A stretch of DNA of 8,304 nucleotides from NCBI GenBank assembly GCA_963205285.1, contig CAUJJQ010000264.1:1-8304 (forward strand). The letters are read 5' to 3'. Below are positions 1 through 6,469 of the stretch, piece by piece. The stretch comes from Pseudomonadota bacterium (lineage in GTDB: Bacteria; Pseudomonadota; Alphaproteobacteria; Sphingomonadales; Sphingomonadaceae). The notes below the pieces were generated by a model. It was given only the letters and a program-made list of their open reading frames with translations. It searched no databases and had not been told where the DNA came from. Numbering within the stretch: position 1 is the stretch's first letter; each line of letters opens with the position of its first letter. Both the position numbers and the translations under genes were made by a program.

Positions 1-86
1 TCCTGCAACAGGGCGGCAGCGGCATTCAAATGTTTCACGCCCAGCGTGCCCGATGCTATCAGCGTAGTAGTGAAGGACAGGGTCAT
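1..86 (-). CDS. serB: Phosphoserine phosphatase, N-terminal fragment (probable)
   Basis: This is the 5' end of a minus-strand gene that runs off the left edge; only 28 codons are visible. The reading starts at an ATG (rc of 84-86) and begins MTLSFTTTLIASGTLG, with no stop before the edge. A GGAG ribosome binding site (rc of 92-95) lies 5 nt upstream of the ATG, which supports the start. The short beta-strand opening of the type T-L-I-A-S-G resembles the N-terminal region of alphaproteobacterial SerB, which dephosphorylates phosphoserine in the last step of serine synthesis. serB divergent from miaA is an arrangement I recall from sphingomonads. The catalytic HAD motif lies outside the window, so the product is inferred from the N-terminus and from position. 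It is divergent from miaA with 19 bp between start codons. Confidence 0.6.
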   Translation of the reverse strand, partial: MTLSFTTTLIASGTLGVKHLNAAAALLQ

Positions 87-105
87 AAAAACTCCGGACG
101 GGAAA

Positions 106-1044
106 ATGCCGCGCGTCGCGTGCATCGCAGGGCCGACCGCCAGCGGCAAGAGCGCGCTGGCACTGGCGCTGGCGCGCGCGCTTTGTGCCCAAGGGCAGGC
201 AGCGGCGATTGTCAACGCCGACGCGAGCCAGGTTTATGCCGATATCCCCATTTTGTCCGCCGCCCCGATCATCGCCGAACAGGCCGAAGTGCCCCACCAT
301 CTATTTGGCCATGTAGCCGCCTCGGGCAGTATGAGCGCGGCGCAATGGGCGGCAGAGGCACGCGCAATACTTAGCGATTGCGCGGCGCGCGGGGTGGTGG
401 CGATATTGGTTGGCGGCACCGGCCTCTATATTCGCACATTGTTCGACGGGATCAGCGATATGCCGCCCATCGACCCCGCCGTGCGCGCCGCTGTGCGCGC
501 GATGCCGGTCGATGCCGCTTATGCGGCGTTGCAGGCGGCCGATGCGGCTGGCGCAGCCGCGCTCCACCCCCATGACAGCGCACGCATTGCCCGCGCGCTG
601 GAGGTGGTGCGCGCAACCGGGCAGCCGATTGGCGCATGGCGTGCGAAAAAAATGGGCGGCATTGGCGGGACAATCCGGCTTGCCTCCACCATCCTGCTGC
701 CGCCGCGCGACTGGCTGCGCGCACGGATTGCAACGCGGGTGGAGGCGATGTGGCATGGCGGTGCGGTGGCGGAGGTTGCGGCGCTGCTGGCGCGCAAAGC
801 GGCCCCATCTGCAGGCGTCATGCGCGCGATTGGCGTGCCGCAAATCGCGGCATATCTGTCGGACGAATATGACGCAGCGGCGGCAAAGGCGGCAATGATT
901 GCCGCGACGCAGCAATATGCCAAGCGGCAATATACATGGTTCCGAAACCAGTCGCCCAGCGAGTGGGCGCGATTGGAAACGTTACTAAATGACGATGTGA
1001 TTGCCATAAATGTAATTAAATTACAATCATTGCTATTGACATAA
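106..1044 (+). CDS. miaA: tRNA dimethylallyltransferase MiaA
   Basis: MiaA transfers a dimethylallyl group to N6 of A37 in tRNAs that read UNN codons, the first step of (ms2)i6A formation in the cytoplasm. The protein is 312 aa (E. coli MiaA 316). It has the P-loop GPTASGKS at residues 9-16, the D-x-S-Q-V-Y segment at 39-44 (the family DSxQVY, with the catalytic Asp), PHHL at 63-66, VGGTGLYIRTL around 102-112, the DSARIARALEV helix at 157-167 and the C-terminal QYAKRQYTWFR signature at 270-280. ILSAAP replaces the more usual TAKP. I chose ATG 106 because it puts the P-loop at residue 9; an in-frame GTG at 46 is possible but would read into the divergent gene on the other strand. The last 18 codons are AT-rich and overlap the promoter-like patch before ilvB. 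The downstream gap suggests ilvB has its own promoter. Confidence 0.96.
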   Translation: MPRVACIAGPTASGKSALALALARALCAQGQAAAIVNADASQVYADIPILSAAPIIAEQAEVPHHLFGHVAASGSMSAAQWAAEARAILSDCAARGVVAILVGGTGLYIRTLFDGISDMPPIDPAVRAAVRAMPVDAAYAALQAADAAGAAALHPHDSARIARALEVVRATGQPIGAWRAKKMGGIGGTIRLASTILLPPRDWLRARIATRVEAMWHGGAVAEVAALLARKAAPSAGVMRAIGVPQIAAYLSDEYDAAAAKAAMIAATQQYAKRQYTWFRNQSPSEWARLETLLNDDVIAINVIKLQSLLLT

Positions 1045-1065
1045 TAGAATATAATGCATAGTTCG
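1021..1065 (+). promoter_or_regulatory. AT-rich promoter-like patch for ilvBNC
   Basis: A sharp AT-rich island in GC-rich DNA covers the 3' end of miaA and the first bases after it. It contains an exact TTGACA (1036-1041) and an exact TATAAT (1050-1055). They are only 8 bp apart, so they cannot form one sigma-70 promoter. TTGACA could pair with CATAGT at 1057-1062 (15-bp spacer), or TATAAT could work with a poor -35 near 1027-1032. Transcription from here would give ilvB a leader of roughly 170 nt. Direct evidence is the motifs; use as a promoter is inferred. Confidence 0.45.
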
Positions 1066-1092
1066 CCCGACGAAGCCGCATTTTTGCGATAG

Positions 1093-1117
1093 TGCGCGGG
1101 GCTTTTCGCGCAATTTT
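1093..1117 (+). terminator. Hairpin with short T run after miaA
   Basis: TGCGCG (1093-1098) and CGCGCA (1107-1112) form a 6-bp GC-rich stem around an 8-nt loop, followed by ATTTT (1113-1117). It could be a weak intrinsic terminator for miaA. If transcription of ilvBNC starts near 1060, it would instead sit inside the ilv leader and could act as a regulatory hairpin. The T run is short. Confidence 0.35.
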
Positions 1118-1125
1118 CAAAGGAA

Positions 1126-1221
1126 ATGGCGGAAATCCTAGCTTTTCCTTGCCGATGGGCAAGCGGGGGGTTAGGCACCCCACACTCGGCGCGACTGACG
1201 CGGCGGGCTAATCGATATTGA
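1126..1221 (+). CDS. Possible 31-codon leader ORF upstream of ilvB
   Basis: ATG 1126 opens a 31-codon frame ending at TGA 1219-1221, 11 nt before the ilvB ATG at 1233. It begins MAEILAFPCRWASGG and ends LTRRANRY. AAAGGA (1119-1124) precedes the ATG but leaves only 1 nt, closer than is ideal. Only three Leu and one Ile codons occur, though two of them are the adjacent pair ATC CTA and another is TTA, both uncommon Leu codons here. Two stem-loops fall inside it: CTTGCC/GGCAAG (1148-1153 with 1158-1163) and GGGG/CCCC (1167-1170 with 1178-1181). It may be a chance ORF, or a leader peptide that senses branched-chain amino acids; the codon content is not strong enough to decide. Confidence 0.2.
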   Translation: MAEILAFPCRWASGGLGTPHSARLTRRANRY

Positions 1222-1232
1222 GAGAAGGAAAA

Positions 1233-3176
1233 ATGGTCACCTCTTTTGCACATGCACAAGCCCATCCTGCCACCGCCGCACGCGCGCCCAAGCATATTCT
1301 TGGCACCGCGATTGTGCGCGCTGCGCTATGTGATGATACGCTTGGCACGCTTGCGATTGAGGGCGGTGGGGTGATTAGCGGCGCGTCTGCTGCGGCGGGC
1401 GCGGGGGCAGTGGATGCGGCACGCGGCGAAATGTCAGGTGCGGAAATCATCCTCCAGGCATTGCTCGACCTCGGCGTCGATACCATCTTTGGCTACCCCG
1501 GCGGCGCTGTGCTGCCCATTTACGATGCCTTGTTCAACCACCCGCAAATCCGCCATGTGCTTGTCCGGCACGAACAGGCGGCAACCCACGCGGCAGAGGG
1601 CTATGCCCGCTCGACGGGTAAGCCGGGGGTCGTGCTCGTCACCTCTGGCCCCGGTGCGACCAACGCGGTTACCGGCATCACTGATGCCTTGATGGATTCG
1701 ATCCCCATGATCGTCCTGTCGGGGCAGGTTGCCACCCATTTGATCGGCACCGACGCCTTTCAGGAATGTGACACCATCGGCATCACCCGCCATTGCACCA
1801 AGCATAATTTTCTGGTGCTGGACCCCAGCCGGCTCGGTCCCGTGGTGCATGAGGCGTTTCATATCGCCACCCACGGCCGGCCCGGCCCGGTGCTGATCGA
1901 CATTCCCAAGGATGTGCAGGTGGCGACGGGCGAGTATATCGTCCCCGAAACCATCGCGCACCAAAGTTATCGCCCGCAGGTGACGCCCGACGCCGACGCG
2001 CTGGTGACGGCGGCGCAGATGATAGCGTCGGCCCGCCAGCCAATTTTTTATACCGGCGGCGGGGTCATCAACGCAGGGTCGGCGGCGAGCGCGGCGCTGC
2101 GCCACCTTGTTGAATTGACCGGCGCGCCGGTTACATCGACCTTGATGGGGTTGGGCGCATTTCCGGCGAGCGATGACAAATGGCTCGGCATGTTGGGTAT
2201 GCACGGCACTTATGAGGCCAATTATGCGATGAACCGGGCCGACCTCATCATCGCGGTGGGCGCGCGCTTTGACGACCGGGTGACCGGGCGGCTCGACGCC
2301 TTTGCCCCCGATGCCAAGAAAATCCATATCGATATCGACCGGTCGAGCATCAATAAAAGTGTGCCCGTCGATCTGGCGATTGTCGGCGATGCTACCGCCG
2401 CGCTCACTGGGATTATCGCGGCGTGGGAAGCTGAGGGGTTGCACGCCCAGCCACTCGACGAATGGTGGCGACGAATAGAGGGGTGGCGTTCGGTCCAATG
2501 CCTCGACTTTGTGCAGGATGATGCGGCGGATGCTGAAATCATGCCGCAAACCGCGATCCGCAGCCTCTATGCCGCGACGCGCGGGCGCAACCCGATCATC
2601 ACGACAGAGGTTGGCCAGCACCAAATGTGGGCGGCGCAGCATTTCGGTTTTGATGACCCCAATCGCTGGCTGACCAGCGGCGGGCTGGGGACGATGGGAT
2701 ATGGCTTTCCCGCCGCCGTCGGCGCGCAATTCGCGCATCCCGATGACCTCGTCATCTGTATCGCGGGGGAAGCCAGCGTGCAGATGAATATTCAGGAAAT
2801 GGCGACGGCGGCGCAATATCGCCTGCCGGTCAAGCTGTTCATCCTCAACAATGAATGGATGGGGATGGTGCGCCAATGGCAGGAACTGACCTATGAAAGC
2901 CGCTATTCGAACAGCTATTCGTCGAGCCTGCCCGACTTTGTGAAGCTGGCGGACGCTTATGGCTGGACGGGCATTCGTATCGATGCGTTGGGCGAACTCG
3001 ATGCTGCCGTGCAACGGATGATTGAAACGCCGGGGCCGGTGATCGTCGATTGTCGGGTGGTAAAGGCCGCCAATTGTTTCCCGATGATCCCTTCAGGGGC
3101 CAGCCATGTTGATATGATCCTGGGCAGCAGCGATGTCAGCGGCACGATGGATGATGAAGCAAAGGCGCTTGTCTGA
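1233..3176 (+). CDS. ilvB: Acetolactate synthase, large (catalytic) subunit
   Basis: This ThDP-, Mg- and FAD-dependent enzyme condenses pyruvate with pyruvate or 2-ketobutyrate, the committed step to Val/Leu and Ile. The core matches anabolic AHAS. It has FGYPGGAVLPIYDAL, the catalytic Glu in RHEQAA (residue 114, or 48 from the inner ATG), TSGPGATNAVTGI, FQECDTIGITRHCTKHNF, the FAD-region RFDDRVTG, the ThDP motif running from GEAS to the NN of ILNNEW, and the C-terminal NCFPMIPSGASH. The ThDP motif has Glu (codon 2769-2771) where GDG/GDA is usual. The start is ambiguous. ATG 1233 has GAGAAGGA just upstream and gives 647 aa. ATG 1431 (MSGAEII) gives 581 aa, the normal family length, but has no visible ribosome binding site. 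The extra 66 residues are Ala/Gly-rich and hold only ATT for Ile and only CTT/CTA for Leu. The stop overlaps the ilvN ATG by one base. Confidence 0.97.
   Translation: MVTSFAHAQAHPATAARAPKHILGTAIVRAALCDDTLGTLAIEGGGVISGASAAAGAGAVDAARGEMSGAEIILQALLDLGVDTIFGYPGGAVLPIYDALFNHPQIRHVLVRHEQAATHAAEGYARSTGKPGVVLVTSGPGATNAVTGITDALMDSIPMIVLSGQVATHLIGTDAFQECDTIGITRHCTKHNFLVLDPSRLGPVVHEAFHIATHGRPGPVLIDIPKDVQVATGEYIVPETIAHQSYRPQVTPDADALVTAAQMIASARQPIFYTGGGVINAGSAASAALRHLVELTGAPVTSTLMGLGAFPASDDKWLGMLGMHGTYEANYAMNRADLIIAVGARFDDRVTGRLDAFAPDAKKIHIDIDRSSINKSVPVDLAIVGDATAALTGIIAAWEAEGLHAQPLDEWWRRIEGWRSVQCLDFVQDDAADAEIMPQTAIRSLYAATRGRNPIITTEVGQHQMWAAQHFGFDDPNRWLTSGGLGTMGYGFPAAVGAQFAHPDDLVICIAGEASVQMNIQEMATAAQYRLPVKLFILNNEWMGMVRQWQELTYESRYSNSYSSSLPDFVKLADAYGWTGIRIDALGELDAAVQRMIETPGPVIVDCRVVKAANCFPMIPSGASHVDMILGSSDVSGTMDDEAKALV
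1299..1359 (+). repeat. Imperfect direct repeat inside the IlvB N-terminal extension
   Basis: CTTGGCAC-C-GCGATTG (1299-1314) recurs as CTTGGCAC-GCTT-GCGATTG (1341-1359), offset by 42 nt. In protein terms it is LGTAIV followed by LGTLAIE. The repeat lies wholly within the extension that is absent from typical AHAS large subunits, which suggests a local duplication or a structured RNA origin. Confidence 0.5.
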
Positions 3177-3682
3177 TGAAAATCAAAACCAGCAGTGCGG
3201 AGCGCCACGTCCTTGCCGTCACCGTCGATAATGAAGCGGGGATATTGTCCAAAATCACCGGGCTGTTTTCGGCGCGCGGTTACAATATCGAATCACTGAC
3301 CGTCGCCGACATCAGCGCCGACCATGCCCTGTCGCGGATTACCATCGTCACGCTCGGCCCGCCGAGCGTGATCGACCAGATTATCGCGCAGCTCGACCGG
3401 CTCGTGCCTGTGCACAGTGTCGTCGATCTGACCGACAATATGCACCATGTCGAGCGGGAGATTGCGCTCATCAAGGTCGCGGGTACGGGCGATAAACGGA
3501 TTGAGGCATTGCGCCTTGCCGATGTTTTTCGCGCCAAGGTGGTCGACACGACGCTGTCGAGCTTTGTTTTTGAAATCACCGGGGCGAGCGAAAAGGTCGA
3601 CCGGTTCATCGCGCTGATGCGCGAATGCGGTCTTATCGATGTGGCGCGAACCGGGGTGGTGGCCATGGCGCGTGGTAACTGA
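3176..3682 (+). CDS. ilvN: Acetolactate synthase, small (regulatory) subunit
   Basis: The regulatory partner of IlvB binds valine and raises catalytic activity of the complex. It is 168 aa, normal for the long IlvN/IlvH type. An ACT domain occupies about residues 10-85 (HVLAVTVDNEAGILSKITGL then FSARGYNIESLTVADISAD). N19 and G22 correspond to the Asn and Gly of E. coli IlvH (N11, G14) that shape the valine site, so feedback control by valine is expected. A second ACT-like C-terminal domain begins at HHVEREIALIKVAG and ends with the CGLIDVARTGVVAMARG type of tail. The ATG lies in TGATG, sharing its A with the ilvB stop, which indicates translational coupling and a 1:1 supply of subunits. Confidence 0.97.
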   Translation: MKIKTSSAERHVLAVTVDNEAGILSKITGLFSARGYNIESLTVADISADHALSRITIVTLGPPSVIDQIIAQLDRLVPVHSVVDLTDNMHHVEREIALIKVAGTGDKRIEALRLADVFRAKVVDTTLSSFVFEITGASEKVDRFIALMRECGLIDVARTGVVAMARGN

Positions 3683-3719
3683 CGTCGCGCCGCCAAAACG
3701 CCTTTAATCATTCAAATAG

Positions 3720-4781
<1,062 letters not shown>

Positions 4782-4787
4782 TGGAGC

Positions 4788-4805
4788 AGGGGCACATAGA
4801 CCCCT
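4788..4805 (+). terminator. Weak hairpin after ilvC
   Basis: AGGGG (4788-4792) pairs with CCCCT (4801-4805) around an 8-nt loop, just after the ilvC stop. There is no T run behind it, so it is at best a poor intrinsic terminator, or a Rho-independent pause or RNA-stability hairpin. It is the only structure I see in the 90 bp before the next gene. Confidence 0.25.
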
Positions 4806-4871
4806 CCACTACCGCTTCGGTGCCGCTCATGCTATGGCCATTCCCCTAACAATAACAAAGGAGTACAACCG

Positions 4872-5354
4872 ATGCGCCATTCGATAATTTGCACCCTGCC
4901 CATCGCATTGCTGCTTGTCGGCTGTGGGCAGGGGGACGGCACCGCACCCCAAGCAACCGCGCCAAACACCCCTGCCGCCGCCGCGACGGGTGCGCCTGCG
5001 CCCATTCAAGGGTTGGATGCCTTTGTCGGCCAGCATCCGCAGCAAAGTGGCTTGTTTGACCGCAGTCCAATTGCCGCACCCTTGACGCAATTGCTCGGTG
5101 ATAAAATGGCGCTGCTCAGGGCCAATAGTGATGTTGCGGCCCCCCTGACGCGCGCGGACGGCGTGCTCTATACCAGCGGCAACCGTGTGCATGCCGGGGG
5201 CAGCGATGCCTTTTATCTGCTCATTGACCCGGCGAATGGCGCGATGGAAGTCGCCCTGTGGCAGAATGGGCGGCTGGAAACATTGAAGACGCCGAACGCA
5301 AATATCACCAAGCCAGCGGATGTGCGCACGATGATTGCCAATATGGGCGGGTGA
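4872..5354 (+). CDS. Small putative lipoprotein, function unknown
   Basis: A 160-aa protein with a short hydrophobic signal (IALLLVG) and the lipobox LVGC, so Cys18 should be lipidated after cleavage by signal peptidase II. An Ala/Pro/Thr-rich spacer follows (about 20-46) and then a compact domain (48-140) with a GLDAFVGQHPQQSGLF opening and DAFYLLIDPANGAMEVALW near the end. I recall a similar order of elements (DAFVG start, ILIDP-type strand, trailing WQNG) in small periplasmic proteins loosely likened to lysozyme inhibitors. The cysteine motif of Ivy is absent, so no function is assigned. AAGGAG stands 7 nt before the ATG, a good start. It lies downstream of ilvC in the same direction but has its own spacing and no metabolic link, so it is probably independent. 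It converges with the next gene. Confidence 0.85.
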   Translation: MRHSIICTLPIALLLVGCGQGDGTAPQATAPNTPAAAATGAPAPIQGLDAFVGQHPQQSGLFDRSPIAAPLTQLLGDKMALLRANSDVAAPLTRADGVLYTSGNRVHAGGSDAFYLLIDPANGAMEVALWQNGRLETLKTPNANITKPADVRTMIANMGG

Positions 5355-5408
5355 TGGGTTGCCGCCCGGAGCGGCCGTTATTGTGCGCAGGCAGGGGCCA
5401 GATGGAGC

Positions 5409-5592
5409 GCCATCCTAGGCTCCTGCCTTCGCAGAGCACCAATTGCCATCCCCGTCCAAACGGGGATCCAGTGAAAGGGAAATGCCCACCCCCGCTCCCC
5501 TCCCGCAAGCGGGAGGGGAGCAATGGTAAAAAAGCCGGCCAACCCCTCCACCACCAATGCGCGGCGGCCCCCTCCCCGACAAGAGGGGGCAA
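5409..5592. repeat. Cluster of palindromic intergenic repeats
   Basis: Four inverted repeats fill the gap between two convergent genes. (1) GCTCCTGC/GCAGAGC (about 5419-5437) with one bulged base. (2) ATCCCCGT (5448-5455) with ACGGGGAT (5460-5467) around CCAA. (3) A perfect 13-bp inverted repeat, GCTCCCCTCCCGC (5494-5506) with GCGGGAGGGGAGC (5509-5521), separated only by AA. (4) GCCCCCTC (5567-5574) with GAGGGGGC (5583-5590). The words CCCCTCCCGC...GCGGGAGGGG and ATCCCCG...CGGGGAT are of the kind I recall scattered as REP-like elements in sphingomonad and related genomes. As hairpins they would also stop or protect both convergent transcripts, although none has a proper T run on its exit side. 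No transposase is present. Confidence 0.75.
5494..5521. repeat. Perfect 13-bp inverted repeat (REP-like core)
   Basis: Two 13-base arms separated by AA make a 28-bp near-palindrome. In RNA it would form a very stable hairpin on either strand, with a few central bases open as the loop. On the minus strand a T run (rc of 5528-5533) lies before rather than after the stem, so it is not a classic terminator for the minus-strand lipoprotein. A bidirectional transcript-end or 3'-protecting role is plausible. Confidence 0.8.
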
Positions 5593-5603
5593 GCGATCGC
5601 CGT

Positions 5604-6188
5604 CTATTCGACGATGCGCCAGGCCGATTCGGTGCAGACGTTGAAATTGCGCCGCACGGTTTCGGTGCCGTCGCTAAATTCGGCCTTGAGGTCGAAATTG
5701 CACATGCAACTGCCGTCATCCCAATTAACGTCGATGCGTTCACCCGCGCTTAAAACGCGGCTCCCCAGCACATCTTCTTCCCAGCTTGTCCGGTTCACAT
5801 TGGAACCGAACAGGCGGTATAGCGTGGTTTGGGTATCGTTGATCACCATCACATGGCGGTTACGCCCGTCCGAACATTGGCCGCCCGATGATGCGGCAGG
5901 GCCGCTCTTATTATCGGTAACCCCACCGCTGTTGACCGCGACTGCCGGAGCGGTGTTTGCTGCATTGCCATCAGCCGGCGCTGCGCCCTTTCCACCTGCA
6001 CCCTCGGCCGTGGTGGCAGCGGCCGGTGCCGCAGCATCCGCTGTTGCCCCATCGGCGCTTGTTTCGCTAACCACGCGGGCTGCAGGCGCTTCACCCTGAT
6101 TGTCGCGGGCAAAGGGGTTGCACCCCGCCAGCGCCAAACCCATCGCCAGCGTCACAGGTGCCGCCAGCAAAATCTTTATCTTACGCAT
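5604..6188 (-). CDS. Putative lipoprotein with C-terminal Cys-containing domain, function unknown
   Basis: A 194-aa protein on the minus strand. The signal peptide KIKILLAAPVTLAMGLALAGC ends in lipobox LAGC (Cys23). Residue +2 is Asn, not Asp, so outer-membrane sorting is likely by Gram-negative rules. Residues 30-103 are a low-complexity Ala/Gly/Thr/Asp linker. The folded part (104-194) contains NRHVMVINDTQTTLYRLFGS, WEEDVLG (136-142), an Asp/Gly-Cys-x-Cys element (C161, C163) and a final strand with C185. C105, C161, C163 and C185 could form disulfides in the periplasm. The pattern of an opening beta strand, SxxWEEDVLG and a C...DLK...FxDG ending recalls small alphaproteobacterial periplasmic proteins often mislabelled argininosuccinate lyase; their function is unknown. 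GGAGG (rc of 6193-6197) is 4 nt before the ATG, confirming the start. Convergent with the upstream lipoprotein and divergent from leuA. Confidence 0.85.
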   Translation of the reverse strand: MRKIKILLAAPVTLAMGLALAGCNPFARDNQGEAPAARVVSETSADGATADAAAPAAATTAEGAGGKGAAPADGNAANTAPAVAVNSGGVTDNKSGPAASSGGQCSDGRNRHVMVINDTQTTLYRLFGSNVNRTSWEEDVLGSRVLSAGERIDVNWDDGSCMCNFDLKAEFSDGTETVRRNFNVCTESAWRIVE

Positions 6189-6259
6189 AAAACCTCCACC
6201 CCCTTAGAATAAGGATATTTCGTGCGACCTTTTATCCACGCATAATCTATGCGACGTCC

Positions 6260-6337
6260 ATGCGCAATTGCGCTAAATCAATCATGCGGCACAGATTTAT
6301 CCTTGCCAAGCGGGCTATATTACCCCTAGGCGCATGA
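6260..6337 (+). CDS. Candidate leader peptide 1 upstream of leuA (25 codons)
   Basis: ATG 6260 opens 25 codons to TGA 6335-6337; an inner in-frame ATG is at 6284. From the inner Met it reads MRHRFILAKRAILPLGA. It holds ATC CTT and then ATA TTA CCC CTA, that is Ile-Leu, Ile-Leu-Pro-Leu, using ATA, TTA and CTA, which should be among the rarest sense codons in DNA of this composition. Rare Leu codons are a known feature of the enterobacterial leu leader. No Shine-Dalgarno is seen; a start near CATAAT (6241-6246) would make it nearly leaderless. Its stop overlaps the start of the next small ORF (ATGA). The AT-rich ATATTA could instead simply be a -10 box. Confidence 0.35.
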   Translation: MRNCAKSIMRHRFILAKRAILPLGA

Positions 6338-6390
6338 ACATGATCGGCAAAATGGCCCTGACGCTTCGACTTACACGCCCTTGGGCGTGA
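6334..6390 (+). CDS. Candidate leader peptide 2 upstream of leuA (18 codons)
   Basis: ATG 6334 to TGA 6388-6390 encodes MNMIGKMALTLRLTRPWA. Three Leu codons (CTG, CTT, CTT at 6358, 6364 and 6370) are spaced one codon apart just before the first arm of a hairpin, and the stop codon lies in that hairpin's second arm. This placement is typical of leader peptides in attenuators. The start overlaps the stop of the preceding small ORF as ATGA, suggesting coupling. If TATATT (6316-6321) is the -10, the RNA would start only about 6 nt before this ATG; a nearly leaderless leader ORF has precedent in the Sinorhizobium trpL leader. The Leu content is modest, so chance cannot be excluded. Confidence 0.4.
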   Translation: MNMIGKMALTLRLTRPWA

Positions 6391-6469
6391 GCGATGGTCT
6401 TTGCCCCTGACGGTCAAGGCCATGCCGACCGCCCAAGGGTGTTTCCTGATAAAATTGGCGCTTCGCCAA
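6374..6469 (+). promoter_or_regulatory. Alternative RNA pairings in the leuA leader
   Basis: CACGCCC (6374-6380) pairs locally with GGGCGTG (6383-6389). The same stretch, CCCTTGGGCG (6378-6387), is perfectly complementary to CGCCCAAGGG (6430-6439); ACA (6373-6375) and TGT (6440-6442) extend this across a 2-nt bulge. CGCC and AA of 6430-6436 can also pair with TTGGCG (6455-6460), which pairs with CGCCAA (6464-6469) as a separate hairpin. A further stem joins CGGTC/GGC (6411-6420) to GCC/GACCG (6424-6431). So segments 1:2, 2:3 and 3:4 compete, as in ribosome-mediated attenuators. No U-tract follows 6469, so control of translation or Rho access is as likely as intrinsic termination. Confidence 0.45.

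Noticed and set aside
1218..1232. TTG at 1218 as the ilvB start
   Set aside because: ATG 1233 follows a GAGAAGGA sequence directly, whereas the TTG lies upstream of that sequence.
1434..3014. Long open frame on the minus strand opposite ilvB
   Set aside because: It lies fully within ilvB, has a basic, unrecognisable sequence rich in Arg and His, and reflects GC-biased third positions of the sense gene.
4872..5354. Lysozyme inhibitor of the Ivy family
   Set aside because: The general layout is suggestive but the characteristic Cys-flanked loop is absent, so the function was not assigned.
5557..6099. Plus-strand open frame over the second lipoprotein
   Set aside because: Proline/serine/alanine-rich antisense of the linker; the minus-strand frame has a signal peptide, lipobox and ribosome binding site.
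6451..6469. Intrinsic terminator reading on the minus strand (TTGGCG/CGCCAA stem followed by a T-rich run on that strand)
   Set aside because: No minus-strand gene ends here; the stem is better explained as part of the leuA leader.
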